Source: Proteocatella sphenisci DSM 23131 (lineage in GTDB: Bacteria; Bacillota; Clostridia; Peptostreptococcales; Filifactoraceae). From it: a stretch of DNA of 32,036 bases. The stretch is from the NCBI RefSeq assembly GCF_000423525.1, contig NZ_AUID01000026.1, positions 1 to 32,036 on the forward strand. The letters run 5' to 3'. Shown piece after piece: positions 1 through 9,200 of the stretch (the first letter of the stretch is position 1; each line of letters begins with the position of its first letter). The notes under the pieces were generated by a model. It ran no database searches, was not told the DNA's origin, and saw nothing but the letters and a program-made list of their open reading frames with translations. The translations under genes and the position numbers were made by a program.

Positions 1-230
1 GCTCTAATTCCTCTCATATTTGCGTAAAGCAATACTGCAAATAACATAATAGGGTTATAGCCTTTTCTTCCCTTGTTTGAGTATCTAGCCAGTAAGCTAG
101 AAAAATCGAAATCCTCCAATGTATTTATTAGGGTATAGACTGGATCGTCAGCAGATAAACCTAAATTGTAAAGATTAAAATTAATAACCTGTTGTCCTTT
201 TTCAAAAAATTGGTTATAATATTGTTTCAT
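1..230 (-). CDS. IS1182-family transposase, N-terminal part (truncated by window edge)
   Basis: Reading leftward from an ATG at 228-230 gives 76 uninterrupted residues that run off the window. They start MKQYYNQFFEKGQQ, contain ADDPVYTL and end NPIMLFAVLLYANMRGI. This is the DUF772 N-terminal domain of IS1182/IS5-like DDE transposases, where the 'P..ML..VLLYA' helix is characteristic. The enzyme would catalyse cut-and-paste transposition of its element. The catalytic DDE core is outside the window, so I cannot tell whether the gene is intact. No clear Shine-Dalgarno precedes the ATG, and the predicted transcription start lies only a few bases upstream. Confidence 0.8.
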   Translation of the reverse strand, partial: MKQYYNQFFEKGQQVINFNLYNLGLSADDPVYTLINTLEDFDFSSLLARYSNKGRKGYNPIMLFAVLLYANMRGIR

Positions 231-240
231 GAGTAGTTAT

Positions 241-270
241 ATTATAAAATATAACGGGAAAAGATGGCAA
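241..270 (-). promoter_or_regulatory. Promoter of the IS1182-like transposase
   Basis: On the minus strand TTGCCA (265-270) and TATAAT (241-246) are separated by 18 bases, a good sigma-A arrangement. The predicted start is near 234, about 4 bases before the transposase ATG at 230, so the mRNA would be almost leaderless. Confidence 0.55.
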
Positions 271-307
271 TATATTTTGTCATTTTTTTTTGCTTTTTTT
301 TGCATTA

Positions 308-332
308 AAAAAAGCGAACTAGTCGCTTTTTT
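308..332. terminator. Bidirectional hairpin terminator inside the IS end
   Basis: A perfect 10-bp stem (308-317 with 323-332, 5-base loop) has an A-run on its left arm and a T-run on its right arm, so it could terminate in either direction. It lies between the IS tip and the transposase promoter. It would stop host transcripts from entering the transposase gene and also act as a second terminator behind rplQ. Confidence 0.75.
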
Positions 333-336
333 CTTT

Positions 337-359
337 GGGGGCTATTTCCCGACAGCCCC
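337..359. repeat. Short hairpin at the IS1182-like tip
   Basis: GGGGGCT (337-343) pairs with AGCCCC (354-359) around a 10-base loop. It forms the subterminal end of the element and probably overlaps the terminal inverted repeat recognised by transposase. The matching repeat at the far end is not in the window. Confidence 0.5.
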
Positions 360-382
360 TTTATTTTTTTGGAATTATGGAT

Positions 383-408
383 AAAAAAAACACCCATCTC
401 GGGTGTTT
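383..408 (-). terminator. Rho-independent terminator of the S10-spc-alpha operon
   Basis: Twenty bases after the rplQ stop, AAACACCC (388-395) and GGGTGTTT (401-408) form an 8-bp stem with a 5-base loop. On the minus strand it is followed by a U-rich tract (383-390 is A-rich on the plus strand). This is the only strong terminator seen after the rpsJ promoter, so it probably ends the whole ribosomal supercluster. Confidence 0.9.
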
Positions 409-428
409 AATTCTGTTTAGTAAAGCTA

Positions 429-770
429 TTACACTAATTCGATTATTGCCATTGGAGCTGCATCCCCACGTCTTGGCATAGTCTTGATTATTCTTGAGTA
501 TCCACCATTTCTTTCAGCATACTTTGGTGCAATCTCATCGAACAGATTCTTAACTACAGTCTCGTCCATCATATATGCAAGAGCTTGTCTTCTGGCATGA
601 AGATCTCCTCTTTTTCCAAGAGTTATCATTTTATCAGCCATTCTCTTTAATTCTTTTGCTCTGGTTTCTGTTGTTGTGATTTTTCCATGTTTCAACAGGT
701 CAGTTGTCATATTTCTTAGAACAAGGTTTCTATGTGAGCTAACCATTCCAAGCTTTCTGTATTTTGCCAT
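429..770 (-). CDS. rplQ: 50S ribosomal protein L17
   Basis: L17 is a large-subunit protein near the peptide exit tunnel. The 113-residue product is the usual bacterial length and shows the family start [15 protein letters not shown] and the basic stretch [20 protein letters not shown]. An AGGAGG ribosome binding site lies 6 bases before the ATG. It is the last gene of the alpha operon, 16 bases after rpoA, and is followed by a strong terminator. In many Firmicutes cobalt/ECF transporter genes and truA come next; here an insertion sequence follows instead. Confidence 0.98.
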   Translation of the reverse strand: MAKYRKLGMVSSHRNLVLRNMTTDLLKHGKITTTETRAKELKRMADKMITLGKRGDLHARRQALAYMMDETVVKNLFDEIAPKYAERNGGYSRIIKTMPRRGDAAPMAIIELV

Positions 771-786
771 CTATGTCCTCCTTATC

Positions 787-1728
787 CTAGTCTTCGCTTG
801 ATTTTAGTCCAAATCCAAGCTCTTCTAGTTTTTGAATTACCTCTTCCAGGGATTTTTTACCCAGGTTTCTGACTTTCATCATATCATCTTCAGTCTTTTC
901 TGTAAGCTCTTCAACAGTGTTGATTCCAGCTCTCTTAAGACAGTTGTATGATCTTACTGAAAGATCTAGTTCTTCTATAGTCATCTCAAGAACTTTTTCT
1001 TTTTTGCCTTCTTCTTTTTCTACCATTATTTCCATAGTGCTTAGGTTTTCACTAAGATTAATGAATAGATTAAGGTGTTCCACAAGTATTTTAGCAGCCA
1101 ATGAGACTCCTTCTTGTGGATTTATACTTCCATCAGTCCACAATTCTAGTACAAGTCTCTCAAAGTCTGTTCTGGCTCCGACTCTTGTATTTTCTACTGA
1201 GTAACTGCACTTGTGTACTGGTGTATATATAGAATCAACAGGTATTACGCCTATTGGCATTGATTCAGATTTATTATTCTCTGCAGCAACATAACCTCTG
1301 CCTTTGTCAACGTATATTTCCATATACAGATCCGCGTCTTCTGTCAGTGTTGCTATGTGAAGGTCTTCATTTAGTATTTCTACTCCTGCAGGACAATATA
1401 TGTCTCTTGCAGTTATAGTCCCTTCACCCTTGTGCTCAATTTTCAGAGTTTTAGGTCCGTCCCCTTCAATTTTCATTGAAAGTTCCTTTAAAGTCAGTAT
1501 CAGCTCTGTAACATCTTCTTTTACACCTGGAATCGTTGAGAACTCATGAAGAACTCCATCAATCTTAATAGAAGTAACAGCAGCACCAGGGAGTGAAGAT
1601 AGTAGAAGTCTTCTCAGTGAGTTTCCTACTGTGTGGCCAAAACCTCTTTCCAGTGGTTCGACTGCAAATTTTCCATAATTTTCTTTGAACTCCAATACAT
1701 GAATATTCGGTTTTTCGATTTCTATCAT
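787..1728 (-). CDS. rpoA: DNA-directed RNA polymerase subunit alpha
   Basis: The alpha subunit dimerises to start assembly of RNA polymerase, and its C-terminal domain contacts UP elements and activators. The 313 residues contain the N-terminal dimerisation domain (about 1-230, with [20 protein letters not shown] near 30-50) and the helix-hairpin-helix C-terminal domain (about 245-313, with [13 protein letters not shown] and [10 protein letters not shown]). Both domains look complete. AGGAGG lies 11 bases before the ATG. The gene sits between rpsD and rplQ as in the classical alpha operon. Confidence 0.99.
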   Translation of the reverse strand: MIEIEKPNIHVLEFKENYGKFAVEPLERGFGHTVGNSLRRLLLSSLPGAAVTSIKIDGVLHEFSTIPGVKEDVTELILTLKELSMKIEGDGPKTLKIEHKGEGTITARDIYCPAGVEILNEDLHIATLTEDADLYMEIYVDKGRGYVAAENNKSESMPIGVIPVDSIYTPVHKCSYSVENTRVGARTDFERLVLELWTDGSINPQEGVSLAAKILVEHLNLFINLSENLSTMEIMVEKEEGKKEKVLEMTIEELDLSVRSYNCLKRAGINTVEELTEKTEDDMMKVRNLGKKSLEEVIQKLEELGFGLKSSED

Positions 1729-1794
1729 TTGATTTTAACCCTCCTTGGATTATACAAAATATAATAGTTGCTGTTTACCGAGGGTACTAAGATT

Positions 1795-2421
1795 TTACTT
1801 AGAGTAAAGCTCGACAATAAGGTGCTCTGATACTTCAAGGTCGATATCTTCTCTATCAGGTATAGCTACAACTCTTGCTTTCATGTTTGCAAGGTCTGCT
1901 TCTAACCATTTTGGAGCTGTTCTTATAGCTGCCTCAACAAAGCCCTTAAATTTAGCTGATGATCTTGAACCTTCTTTAACTTCTATTACATCTCCAACTT
2001 TAACAAGAAGTGACGGTATATCAACTTTGTGTCCGTTTAATATAAAGTGTCCGTGCGTTACAAGTTGTCTTGCTTCTTTTCTTGAATTAGCAAGTCCCAT
2101 TCTGTAAACTGTATTGTCAAGTCTTCTCTCAAGCAGGCTAAGTAGGTTTTCACCTGATTTTCCTGGCATTTTGTCAGCCTTTTCAAATAAGTTGTAGAAC
2201 TGAGTCTCAAGTAATCCATATATTCTTTTAACTTTTTGTTTTTCTCTTAATTGCTCACCGTAGTTAGAAACTTTTTTTCTATTATTCTGACCGTGTTGTC
2301 CAGGTGCGTATGCTCTTTTAGCCATAGCACATTTGCCTGTATAACATCTGTCGCCTTTTAGGAAAAGTTTCATTCCTTCTCTACGGCATAGTCTGCATGA
2401 TGCTTCTGTATATCTTGCCAT
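1795..2421 (-). CDS. rpsD: 30S ribosomal protein S4 (zinc-binding form)
   Basis: S4 is a primary 16S rRNA binder that nucleates 30S assembly; in many bacteria it also represses its own operon. The 208 residues include an N-terminal zinc knuckle with Cys9, Cys12, Cys26 and Cys31, and a central S4 RNA-binding domain ([14 protein letters not shown] onwards). AGGAGG is 6 bases upstream of the ATG. It lies between rpsK and rpoA, in the order usual for Firmicutes that keep rpsD in the alpha operon. Confidence 0.99.
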   Translation of the reverse strand: MARYTEASCRLCRREGMKLFLKGDRCYTGKCAMAKRAYAPGQHGQNNRKKVSNYGEQLREKQKVKRIYGLLETQFYNLFEKADKMPGKSGENLLSLLERRLDNTVYRMGLANSRKEARQLVTHGHFILNGHKVDIPSLLVKVGDVIEVKEGSRSSAKFKGFVEAAIRTAPKWLEADLANMKARVVAIPDREDIDLEVSEHLIVELYSK

Positions 2422-2435
2422 AACTCTCCTCCTAA

Positions 2436-2831
2436 TTACACTCTTCTTCTCTTTGGCGGTCTACAACCATTGTGAGGGATTGGAGTTACGTCTTTGATCA
2501 TTGTAACATCTAATCCAGTTGCCTGTAGCGCTCTGATTGCAGCTTCTCTGCCTGAACCTGGTCCCTTAACAAATACTTCTACAGATTTTAATCCGTGCTC
2601 CATTGCAGCTTTTGTAGCTGACTCTGCTGCCATCTGTGCAGCATATGGAGTTGCTTTTCTTGATCCTTTGAAGCCTAATTGTCCAGCACTTGCCCATGAT
2701 AATGCGTTTCCATGAACGTCAGTCAGTGTAACTATTGTGTTATTAAATGTTGACTGTATATGTGCATGACCTTTTTCTATATTTTTACGTTCTCTTCTTC
2801 TTACACGAGTAACTTTTTTTGGTTTAGCCAT
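2436..2831 (-). CDS. rpsK: 30S ribosomal protein S11
   Basis: S11 lies on the 30S platform near the mRNA exit and the Shine-Dalgarno helix. The 131-residue product has the normal length and family motifs: [34 protein letters not shown], and the C-terminal [15 protein letters not shown]. It is 23 bases downstream of rpsM and 14 bases upstream of rpsD, in conserved order and probably translationally coupled. Confidence 0.99.
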   Translation of the reverse strand: MAKPKKVTRVRRRERKNIEKGHAHIQSTFNNTIVTLTDVHGNALSWASAGQLGFKGSRKATPYAAQMAAESATKAAMEHGLKSVEVFVKGPGSGREAAIRALQATGLDVTMIKDVTPIPHNGCRPPKRRRV

Positions 2832-2854
2832 TTTTTTCCCTCCTTACTGATAGA

Positions 2855-3223
2855 TTATTTCTTCTTCTTACGTCCTACTGTTCTCTTAGGTCCTTTTCTT
2901 GTTCTTGCGTTAGTCTTAGTCTTTTGACCTCTTACAGGAAGACCTTTTTGATGTCTGATTCCTCTATAGCATCTGATATCTCTAAGTCTCTTGATATTAA
3001 GTGCTATTTCTCTTCTAAGGTCACCCTCAACAGTGAATTCGTCTATAGCTTTTCTAAGATTGTTTACTTCTTCGTCAGTAAGGTCTTTAATTCTTGTATC
3101 AGGATTTACTCCTGTAGTAGCAAGAATTTTATGAGAAGTTTCTTTCCCAATTCCATATATATATGTCAGACCAATCTCAACTCTTTTTTCTCTTGGTAAG
3201 TCTACACCGGCAATACGAGCCAT
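2855..3223 (-). CDS. rpsM: 30S ribosomal protein S13
   Basis: S13 is in the 30S head and makes bridges to the large subunit and contacts with P-site tRNA. The 122 residues start [22 protein letters not shown] and show the helix-turn-helix-like middle and the basic tail [18 protein letters not shown] ending in lysines. It is the first S-protein gene after rpmJ in the alpha segment, with an AGGAGGTGT ribosome binding site upstream. Confidence 0.99.
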   Translation of the reverse strand: MARIAGVDLPREKRVEIGLTYIYGIGKETSHKILATTGVNPDTRIKDLTDEEVNNLRKAIDEFTVEGDLRREIALNIKRLRDIRCYRGIRHQKGLPVRGQKTKTNARTRKGPKRTVGRKKKK

Positions 3224-3279
3224 GTATTACACCTCCTATTTGTGAATTTTATCTGAAATTTTCATACAAATTTTAATTT

Positions 3280-3411
<132 letters not shown>

Positions 3412-3630
3412 TTATTTCTTTCTCCATGTGATTCTGCCTTTAGTCAAATCATAAGGCGAAAGTTCAACCGTAACTTTATCTCCTGGCAGTATCCTGATGA
3501 AGTTCATCCTCAGTTTACCAGATATATGTGCTATTATTTCATGATCATTTTCCAATTTCACTTTAAACATTGCGTTTGGAAGAGCATCTAATATTGTTCC
3601 TTCAAGTTCTATTACGTCTTTTTTAGACAT
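3412..3630 (-). CDS. infA: Translation initiation factor IF-1
   Basis: IF-1 binds the 30S A site and assists IF-2 and IF-3 during initiation. The 72 residues form a single S1/OB-fold domain with the family sequence [19 protein letters not shown] and end [14 protein letters not shown] plus two lysines. The start overlaps the end of the upstream KOW protein gene by 8 bases, and its GGAGG lies inside that gene, which suggests translational coupling. rpmJ follows 18 bases later. Confidence 0.98.
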   Translation of the reverse strand: MSKKDVIELEGTILDALPNAMFKVKLENDHEIIAHISGKLRMNFIRILPGDKVTVELSPYDLTKGRITWRKK

Positions 3631-3916
3631 AAACTACTTCCTCCATTTCATTTCCTAGTCTCTTTAATTCTTTCCTGATTGTGGCATTTTGACTTTCCGG
3701 GTCGGTTGTTTCTTCATCAATCTGTATACTGGCCACGCGTTTCATATCATCTAAGTGTTTTGCATTTTTCAGCTTTGGAGTTTGTACCGTTTTGTACTTT
3801 CCATCTACTATATATACATACCCATTATCTGACAGTCCTATGACAATGAAGAGCCTGTTTTTATCTCTTCCAGAGTTACTTCTGACTATTTGACCTATTT
3901 CAAGCTTCTCCATCAT
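3623..3916 (-). CDS. KOW-domain RNA-binding protein (L14e/L24-like), clostridial type
   Basis: The 97-residue protein opens with a KOW-like segment ([21 protein letters not shown], about residues 7-27) of the kind that binds rRNA in L24, L14e and NusG. A charged C-terminal helix with [14 protein letters not shown] follows. Proteins of this type occur between map and infA in many Clostridia, but a firm function has not been assigned as far as I know. The context suggests a role on the ribosome or in translation. It is 6 bases after map and overlaps infA. Two adjacent ATG codons (3916 and 3913) are possible starts behind AGGAG. Confidence 0.85.
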   Translation of the reverse strand: MMEKLEIGQIVRSNSGRDKNRLFIVIGLSDNGYVYIVDGKYKTVQTPKLKNAKHLDDMKRVASIQIDEETTDPESQNATIRKELKRLGNEMEEVVYV

Positions 3917-3922
3917 TTGCTC

Positions 3923-4672
3923 CTATAGTTTTGTTAATATATCGGGTCCGTTATCTGTAATGGCTATAGTGTGCTCATAATGGGATGATTTCTTTCCGTC
4001 TATTGTTTTAACAGTCCAACCATCTTCCAATACCTGTACTTTATAGGTTCCTTGATTTATCATGGGTTCTATAGCAAGTACCATGCCGCTTTCGAGTCTA
4101 GGTCCTCTATCTGGTGGTCCATAGTTGGGAATCTGCGGATCTTCATGCAGACTTCTGCCGACACCGTGTCCAACGAATTCCCTTACTACTGAGAATCCAA
4201 ACTCTTCAACGTGTGACTGAATTGCATGTGATATGTCTGACAACCTCTTACCAACCAATGCTTGTTCTATTCCTTTATAAAAACTTTCTCGAGTTTCTTT
4301 AATCAGCCTTGCATCATCTTCAGTTATCTTTCCTACAGGATGGGTCTTTGCCGCATCTCCATGGTAACCCTTGTACTCGGCACCAATGTCTATGCTTATT
4401 ATGTCCCCTTCCATAAGGATGTCATCTTTTTTCGGAATTCCATGAACTACAACTTCATTTTTTGAAGCACATATGCTTGCAGGAAATCCTCCATAACCTT
4501 TGAAAGATGGTAAAGCATTATGCTTTATTATCGCTTTGTAGGCAATCTCGTCTAACTCAAATGTCGATATACCTGGTTTGATTGCTTCTCTAAGCAACTC
4601 ATGCGTGTATGCTACTATCTTGCCGGCTTCTCTTATAAATTCGATTTCGTTTTTCGACTTTAGTATAATCAT
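3923..4672 (-). CDS. map: Methionine aminopeptidase, type I
   Basis: This M24 metallopeptidase removes the initiator methionine from nascent proteins after deformylation. The 249-residue length is typical of a type Ia enzyme. The five metal ligands are visible as Asp95 and Asp106 (in [18 protein letters not shown]), His169 (FVGHGVG), Glu202 (AIEPM) and Glu233 (YEHTIAI). The start codon overlaps the adk stop codon by one base (TAATG), so the two genes are probably translationally coupled. The order adk-map-infA is common in Firmicutes spc operons. Confidence 0.98.
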   Translation of the reverse strand: MIILKSKNEIEFIREAGKIVAYTHELLREAIKPGISTFELDEIAYKAIIKHNALPSFKGYGGFPASICASKNEVVVHGIPKKDDILMEGDIISIDIGAEYKGYHGDAAKTHPVGKITEDDARLIKETRESFYKGIEQALVGKRLSDISHAIQSHVEEFGFSVVREFVGHGVGRSLHEDPQIPNYGPPDRGPRLESGMVLAIEPMINQGTYKVQVLEDGWTVKTIDGKKSSHYEHTIAITDNGPDILTKL

Positions 4673-5322
4673 TAATCTTCACTTCCCAAAGCCAGCTTTA
4701 TGTCATTGAATACTTTGCTTATATCCTGGTCGCCATTAATTGTAACTATGGTGCCTGATTTTGTATAGTAGTCAATTAGCGGCTGTGTCTCATCAAGATA
4801 AACTTGAATTCTCTTGGCTACTGTTTCTTCTACATCGTCAGTTCTCTGGTATAGTTCACCTTCGCAAACATCACATATTCCCTCAGATTTGGAAGGATTG
4901 AAGCTTATGTGGTAAGTCGCTCCACATTTTTTACAGATTCTTCTGCCTACCGCTCTTTCAACAAGATTATTCTTGTCTACTTGAATGTTTATAACTTTAT
5001 AAATCTTTCCATTTAAGCTTTCAAGTACTTTGTCAAGCGCCTGCGCCTGGTTTACTGTTCTTGGAAAGCCATCAAGCAAGAATCCGTCTTTTACATCGTC
5101 TTGCTCAAGTCTGTCAGCCACAAGTTCTACCACTAATTCATCCGGAACAAGTAGGCCTTTATCCATATATTCTTTGGCTTTTTTACCAAGATCGGTATTT
5201 TCTTTTATATTCTTTCTGAATATATCTCCTGTCGAGATGTGCACAGCCTCATATGCATTTACAATATTGGCTGCTTGCGTCCCTTTACCTGCCCCTGGAG
5301 GCCCAAGTAATATAAGTTTCAT
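4672..5322 (-). CDS. adk: Adenylate kinase, zinc-LID form
   Basis: It converts ATP plus AMP into two ADP and balances adenine nucleotides in the cytoplasm. From the ATG at 5320-5322 the product is 216 residues, with the P-loop GPPGAGKGT at 7-15, the AMP site DGFPRT near 84-89, and a LID domain with Cys130, Cys133, Cys150 and Cys153, the four-cysteine zinc site typical of Gram-positive enzymes. An upstream ATG at 5331 directly abuts the GGAG and is too close; the chosen start has a 9-base spacing. It follows secY by 21 bases. Confidence 0.98.
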   Translation of the reverse strand: MKLILLGPPGAGKGTQAANIVNAYEAVHISTGDIFRKNIKENTDLGKKAKEYMDKGLLVPDELVVELVADRLEQDDVKDGFLLDGFPRTVNQAQALDKVLESLNGKIYKVINIQVDKNNLVERAVGRRICKKCGATYHISFNPSKSEGICDVCEGELYQRTDDVEETVAKRIQVYLDETQPLIDYYTKSGTIVTINGDQDISKVFNDIKLALGSED

Positions 5323-5343
5323 TACAATCATCTCCTTTAAGGA

Positions 5344-6618
5344 TTATTTTAAGAATCCTTGATAATTTCTCATCACTGTCTGTGATTCCAGCTGTTTAGC
5401 TGTTTCTATAGCAACTCCTACCACTATCAGCAGTGACGTTCCACCGAACTGAAAAGGCACGTTTGTAGCCTGATAAAGCATAGTTGGTACAGATGCTATT
5501 ATAGCAAGGAATACAGCTCCTACGAATGTTAATCTGTTCAGTGATTTAGTTATAAAATCAGATGTTGGTTTTCCTGGTCTTATTCCTGGAATAAATCCGT
5601 TTGCATTTTTTAGATTATCTGCCACCTCAACTGGGTTGAATGTGATTGAAATATAAAAATACGAGAATCCTATTACCAGTACAAACTGTAAAAGCGAGAA
5701 TACATATATTCCAGGTGCTTGAGTTCCATTAAACCACTTAGCTACAAATTGTGCATAAGTTGGATTTTTAATAAAAAGCTGAAGAACCTGTGGGAATGCC
5801 AGCAGTGAAGATGCAAATATTACTGGTATAACACCTGCCTGATTTACTTTAAGTGGCATATGCGATTGCTTGCCACCGTAAGTACTTCTTCCTACTGTTC
5901 TTTTTGCATACTGTACAGGTATTTTTCTAACACCTTGCAGTATCATTATAACTCCTACCACTATCAATATAGAAATAAGAAGGAATAACGCTATTTGTAT
6001 ATAATTGATCTGTCCTGCTTTAGCAAGAGCTATAGTCTGCTTTACGTCATTAGGGAATCTTGATACTATTCCAAAGAATATTATCATTGACATTCCGTTT
6101 CCTACTCCCTTTTCTGTTATCATTTCGCCCAGCCACATCAAGAATGCTGTTCCTGCTGTAAGTGTTAGGACTACTGCAACAGTAGACATTATAGAGTCTG
6201 ACATTAATGCACTTCTGAACATACCAATGCTTAATGCAGTTGCTTGTATCAGTGCTAACATTATTGTTAAATACCTGGTCCATGAAGCAAGTTTTTTTCT
6301 TCCCTGTTCTCCGGATTTCTGCATTTCTTCCATTGAAGGTATTGCTACTGCCAGCAACTGTATTATGATTGAAGATGTAATGTAAGGGGTTACACTCAGT
6401 GCAAACAATGTAAAGTTGCTCAGTGCGCTTCCTGAAATAACATCATACAGTGCAAATGCTCCACCATGTTGATTTATTGCCTCTTTTACAACTGCAACGT
6501 CAATTCCTGGTACCGGTATCGATGAACCTATGCGAAATACTATCAGCATCAGAAACGTAAATACTAGTTTTTTTCTTAGTTCGGGAATTTTCAGTGCCTT
6601 CTTAAAAGTATTAAGCAA
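5344..6618 (-). CDS. secY: Protein translocase channel subunit SecY
   Basis: SecY is the membrane channel for Sec-dependent secretion and membrane insertion. The 424 residues contain about ten hydrophobic helices, the plug-side motif IPVPGID near residue 35-41, the cytoplasmic loop with RRK-like basic residues, and the C-terminal loop FNPVEVADNLKNANGFIPGIRPG. The start is TTG at 6616-6618, directly after the rplO stop (TAATTG). Its ribosome binding site GAGGTGATC is built from the last rplO codons, so translation should be tightly coupled to rplO. Confidence 0.98.
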   Translation of the reverse strand: MLNTFKKALKIPELRKKLVFTFLMLIVFRIGSSIPVPGIDVAVVKEAINQHGGAFALYDVISGSALSNFTLFALSVTPYITSSIIIQLLAVAIPSMEEMQKSGEQGRKKLASWTRYLTIMLALIQATALSIGMFRSALMSDSIMSTVAVVLTLTAGTAFLMWLGEMITEKGVGNGMSMIIFFGIVSRFPNDVKQTIALAKAGQINYIQIALFLLISILIVVGVIMILQGVRKIPVQYAKRTVGRSTYGGKQSHMPLKVNQAGVIPVIFASSLLAFPQVLQLFIKNPTYAQFVAKWFNGTQAPGIYVFSLLQFVLVIGFSYFYISITFNPVEVADNLKNANGFIPGIRPGKPTSDFITKSLNRLTFVGAVFLAIIASVPTMLYQATNVPFQFGGTSLLIVVGVAIETAKQLESQTVMRNYQGFLK

Positions 6619-7068
6619 TTAGATCACCTCAGCCTTTCCTCCAGCTGCTTCAATCTTGCTAGCAGCTGATCCTGTAAACTTGTTTGCTTTCACAGTAAGT
6701 TTCTTTTCCAGATTGCCGCTTCCTAATATTTTTATTCCGTCTTTTTCTATTTTTTTGATCGTTTTAGTTTCTTTTAATAGTTCCGCTGTAATTTCGGTTC
6801 CATCTTCGAATCTATTTAATACATCAAGGTCTATTACAGTATATTTTGTTTCAAAATCAACGTTGCTGAATCCTCTTTTAGGAAGTCTTCTCATTATAGA
6901 AGTCTGTCCTCCCTCGAATCCAGGTCTAACGCCTCCACCTGAACGTGACCATTGTCCTTTTTGACCTCTACCAGCTGTTTTACCTTGTCCAGTCGCTGTA
7001 CCTCTACCAATTCTTCTCTTTGGCTTAACTGCACCGCCTTCTGCAGGTCTTAGTTCGTGTAGTCTCAA
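6619..7068 (-). CDS. rplO: 50S ribosomal protein L15
   Basis: L15 is a late-assembling large-subunit protein. With a TTG start at 7066-7068 the product is 149 residues beginning [12 protein letters not shown], matching the family start. A GTG three codons upstream overlaps the GGAGG and is rejected as start, whereas TTG has an 8-base spacing. Family motifs [19 protein letters not shown] and [12 protein letters not shown] are present. The gene lies between rpmD and secY as usual in the spc operon. Confidence 0.96.
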   Translation of the reverse strand: MRLHELRPAEGGAVKPKRRIGRGTATGQGKTAGRGQKGQWSRSGGGVRPGFEGGQTSIMRRLPKRGFSNVDFETKYTVIDLDVLNRFEDGTEITAELLKETKTIKKIEKDGIKILGSGNLEKKLTVKANKFTGSAASKIEAAGGKAEVI

Positions 7069-7085
7069 CGCGTACACCTCCTTTA

Positions 7086-7259
7086 TTAAGCTTCTTCTAC
7101 TGTTACTAAATGACTAACTACATTTATCATTCCTCTGATTTGAGGATTGTCTTGTTTTTCAACTACTTGCTCTCTCTTAGTAAGTCCAAGAGCAATTAGA
7201 GTTTTCCTTTGATTAGGTCTTGTACCTATTGGACTTCTAGATAGTTTTATCTTAAGCAA
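7086..7259 (-). CDS. rpmD: 50S ribosomal protein L30
   Basis: This 57-residue product uses a TTG start (7257-7259) behind AGGAGG at 8-base spacing, so an ATG-based search misses it. The protein starts [17 protein letters not shown] and contains [14 protein letters not shown] and [15 protein letters not shown], the conserved L30 core that includes the loop contacting 23S rRNA. It lies between rpsE and rplO, its standard location, with TAA at 7086-7088. L30 is a small, bacterially often dispensable 50S protein. Confidence 0.95.
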   Translation of the reverse strand: MLKIKLSRSPIGTRPNQRKTLIALGLTKREQVVEKQDNPQIRGMINVVSHLVTVEEA

Positions 7260-7293
7260 TGTTCTTTCCTCCTATCTTAAAAGGTCTTCGCCA

Positions 7294-7794
7294 TTAAAGG
7301 TCTTCTACTTTTTTCCCTCTAAGAGCCGCTACGTCTGCTGCCAGTCTAAGCCCTTTAAGGCCTTCCATTGTAGCGTTAACCATGTTTCTTGGATTGTTGG
7401 TTCCTAAAGATTTAGCTCTTACATCTGTTAATCCTGCAAGCTCAAGTACTGATCTAACTGGTCCTCCAGCTATAACTCCTGTACCTTCTCTAGCGGGCAT
7501 AATAAGAACGTTTCCTGCTCCAAATCTTCCTTTTATCTGGTGAGGAACTGTTGTTCCTACCATTGGAACTACGATTAAAGATTTTTTTGCATCTTCTTCA
7601 GCTTTTCTGATAGCTTCTGGAACTTCCATAGCTTTTCCAGTTCCTATACCAACGTGTCCATTTTTATCTCCAACTACAACCAGTGCAGCGAATCTAAAGT
7701 TTCTACCACCTTTAACAACTTTTGTTACTCTTCTGATTTCAAGAACTTTAGTCTCTATATCTAGTTGTTTTGCATCTATTTGCTTTGCGCGCAT
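7294..7794 (-). CDS. rpsE: 30S ribosomal protein S5
   Basis: S5 supports decoding accuracy and the mRNA-unwinding site of the 30S entry channel. The 166 residues contain the N-terminal double-stranded RNA-binding domain ([20 protein letters not shown], about 18-37) and the C-terminal domain with [19 protein letters not shown]. Length and motifs are normal. GGAGG lies 7 bases before the ATG. It follows rplR by 17 bases. Confidence 0.99.
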   Translation of the reverse strand: MRAKQIDAKQLDIETKVLEIRRVTKVVKGGRNFRFAALVVVGDKNGHVGIGTGKAMEVPEAIRKAEEDAKKSLIVVPMVGTTVPHQIKGRFGAGNVLIMPAREGTGVIAGGPVRSVLELAGLTDVRAKSLGTNNPRNMVNATMEGLKGLRLAADVAALRGKKVEDL

Positions 7795-7811
7795 TTATTC
7801 TCCTCCTTCTC

Positions 7812-8180
7812 CTAGAATTCAAGGCCAGCTTCTCTAGCTCCGTTTGCAAGTTCCTGGATTCTTCCGTGGTAAATATATCCACCTCTGTCAAATACAACTT
7901 GCTTGATTCCTTTTTCTATTGCTCTCTTAGCAGCAAGTTCTCCCACTTTTCTAGCAGCTTCCTTATTTCCCGTATGCTCTACTGCTGACTTGATTTCTTT
8001 GTCTAAAGTAGAAGCTGAAGCAAGAGTTACTTTGTTTACGTCATCTACGAGCTGTACATATATGTTATTTGTACTTCTGAATACGTTCATTCTCGGTCTT
8101 TCAGGAGTTCCAAATACGTTTTTGCGGACTCTTTTGTGTCTAGCTATACGATTTGAGTTTTTATCTATCTTTTTGAACAC
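7812..8180 (-). CDS. rplR: 50S ribosomal protein L18
   Basis: L18 binds 5S rRNA and, with L5, joins it to the large subunit. The GTG at 8178-8180 is the best start: it gives 122 residues beginning [20 protein letters not shown], as in relatives, with 8 bases between GGAG and the codon. ATG and GTG codons just upstream overlap the ribosome binding site. The protein contains [20 protein letters not shown] and ends AREAGLEF, both typical. Confidence 0.97.
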   Translation of the reverse strand: MFKKIDKNSNRIARHKRVRKNVFGTPERPRMNVFRSTNNIYVQLVDDVNKVTLASASTLDKEIKSAVEHTGNKEAARKVGELAAKRAIEKGIKQVVFDRGGYIYHGRIQELANGAREAGLEF

Positions 8181-8207
8181 CTTCATCACTCCTTTCGCTT
8201 TTATTTA

Positions 8208-8750
8208 CTATTTCTTACCAGTTTTTCCTTCTTTACGTCTTACTTTTTCGCCTGAGTATCTGATTCCTTTACCTTTGTAAGGCTCTGGCTCTCTCCAAGC
8301 TCTTATTTTTGCAGCGTAGTTTCCTACAACTTGCTTGTCAATTCCTTTTACGATGATCTCTGTCTGAGTTGGAACCTCAGTCTCGATACCTTCTGGGTCT
8401 ATCATTTCTACCGGATGTGAGAATCCAAGGCTCAGGTTAAGTGAATTACCTTGCTTTGCAGCTCTGTAACCAACTCCTACGACTTCCAGTTTCTTAGTAT
8501 AACCTTCTGTAACACCTGTCATCATGTTGCTTAGTAATGTTCTTGTAAGTCCGTGTAGCGATTTATGTTTTTTCTGCTCAGTAGGTCTAGACACTGTTGC
8601 TATTCCTTCTGAAATCTCTATTTTCATATCTGGGCTGAACTGCTGAGTTAATGTTCCTTTTGGTCCTTTAACTTCGCAGAAGTTCTTATTATCCAGTTTT
8701 ATTTCAACGCCTGCTGGCACTGTAATTGGTTTAAGTCCTATTCTTGACAT
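8208..8750 (-). CDS. rplF: 50S ribosomal protein L6
   Basis: L6 lies near the sarcin-ricin loop, the factor-binding site of the 50S subunit. The 180 residues start [15 protein letters not shown], have the two repeated L6 domains, and show the C-terminal signature [16 protein letters not shown]. The ATG lies behind AGGAGGTGCCTAA. It sits between rpsH and rplR in standard spc order. Confidence 0.99.
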   Translation of the reverse strand: MSRIGLKPITVPAGVEIKLDNKNFCEVKGPKGTLTQQFSPDMKIEISEGIATVSRPTEQKKHKSLHGLTRTLLSNMMTGVTEGYTKKLEVVGVGYRAAKQGNSLNLSLGFSHPVEMIDPEGIETEVPTQTEIIVKGIDKQVVGNYAAKIRAWREPEPYKGKGIRYSGEKVRRKEGKTGKK

Positions 8751-8773
8751 TTAGGCACCTCCTTTGCATATTA

Positions 8774-9172
8774 TTACCAAACGTAGCAGATTACCTCTCC
8801 GCCTATTCCAAGCTCTCTAGCTTGCTTGTCAGTTAGTATTCCTTTTGATGTGGAAATTATTGAAATTCCAAGTCCATTTAAAACTCTTGGTACTGAGTGA
8901 CTATCTGCATAAACTCTCATACCCGGCTTTGATATTCTCTTTATTCCAGTGATTACTTTCTCACCATTTTTACCATACTTTAGTTGTAATCTGATAAGGC
9001 CTTGCTTACCATCTTCGATTACATCGTATCCTTTTACGAATCCTTCTTCAAGAAGTATTCGAGCTAATTCTTTTTTTATATTTGATGCAGGTACGTCAAC
9101 ATTTTCGTGTCTAACTGTGTTAGCATTTCTTACACGTGTCAGCATATCTGCGATTGGATCTGTCATTGTCAT
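8774..9172 (-). CDS. rpsH: 30S ribosomal protein S8
   Basis: S8 is a primary binder of the central domain of 16S rRNA. The 132 residues start [18 protein letters not shown] and end with the C-terminal signature [24 protein letters not shown] is 8 bases before the first ATG; a second ATG two codons later is possible. In gamma-proteobacteria S8 represses the spc operon; whether it does so here cannot be read from the sequence. Confidence 0.99.
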   Translation of the reverse strand: MTMTDPIADMLTRVRNANTVRHENVDVPASNIKKELARILLEEGFVKGYDVIEDGKQGLIRLQLKYGKNGEKVITGIKRISKPGMRVYADSHSVPRVLNGLGISIISTSKGILTDKQARELGIGGEVICYVW

Positions 9173-9200
9173 GATTTTAACCTCCTTCCATGGTTTACAA

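Larger units (their letters stand above)
1..360 (-). mobile_element. IS1182-like insertion sequence, one end (partial)
   Basis: This is the upstream end of an insertion sequence that continues beyond the left edge. It holds the 5' part of a DUF772/IS1182-type transposase gene, its promoter, a strong hairpin between tip and gene, and a tip that on the minus strand begins near GGGGCTGTCGGG, a start common among IS1182-like elements. The outer boundary is put near 360 because the GC-rich tip ends there and the ribosomal operon terminator lies just beyond; I cannot see the other end or a target duplication, so it is approximate. Confidence 0.7.

Noticed and set aside
1749-1777. TATAAT with a TAAACA box 17 bases upstream, ahead of rpoA
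   Set aside because: The predicted start would fall on the rpoA Shine-Dalgarno (1740-1745), so the mRNA would lack its ribosome binding site.
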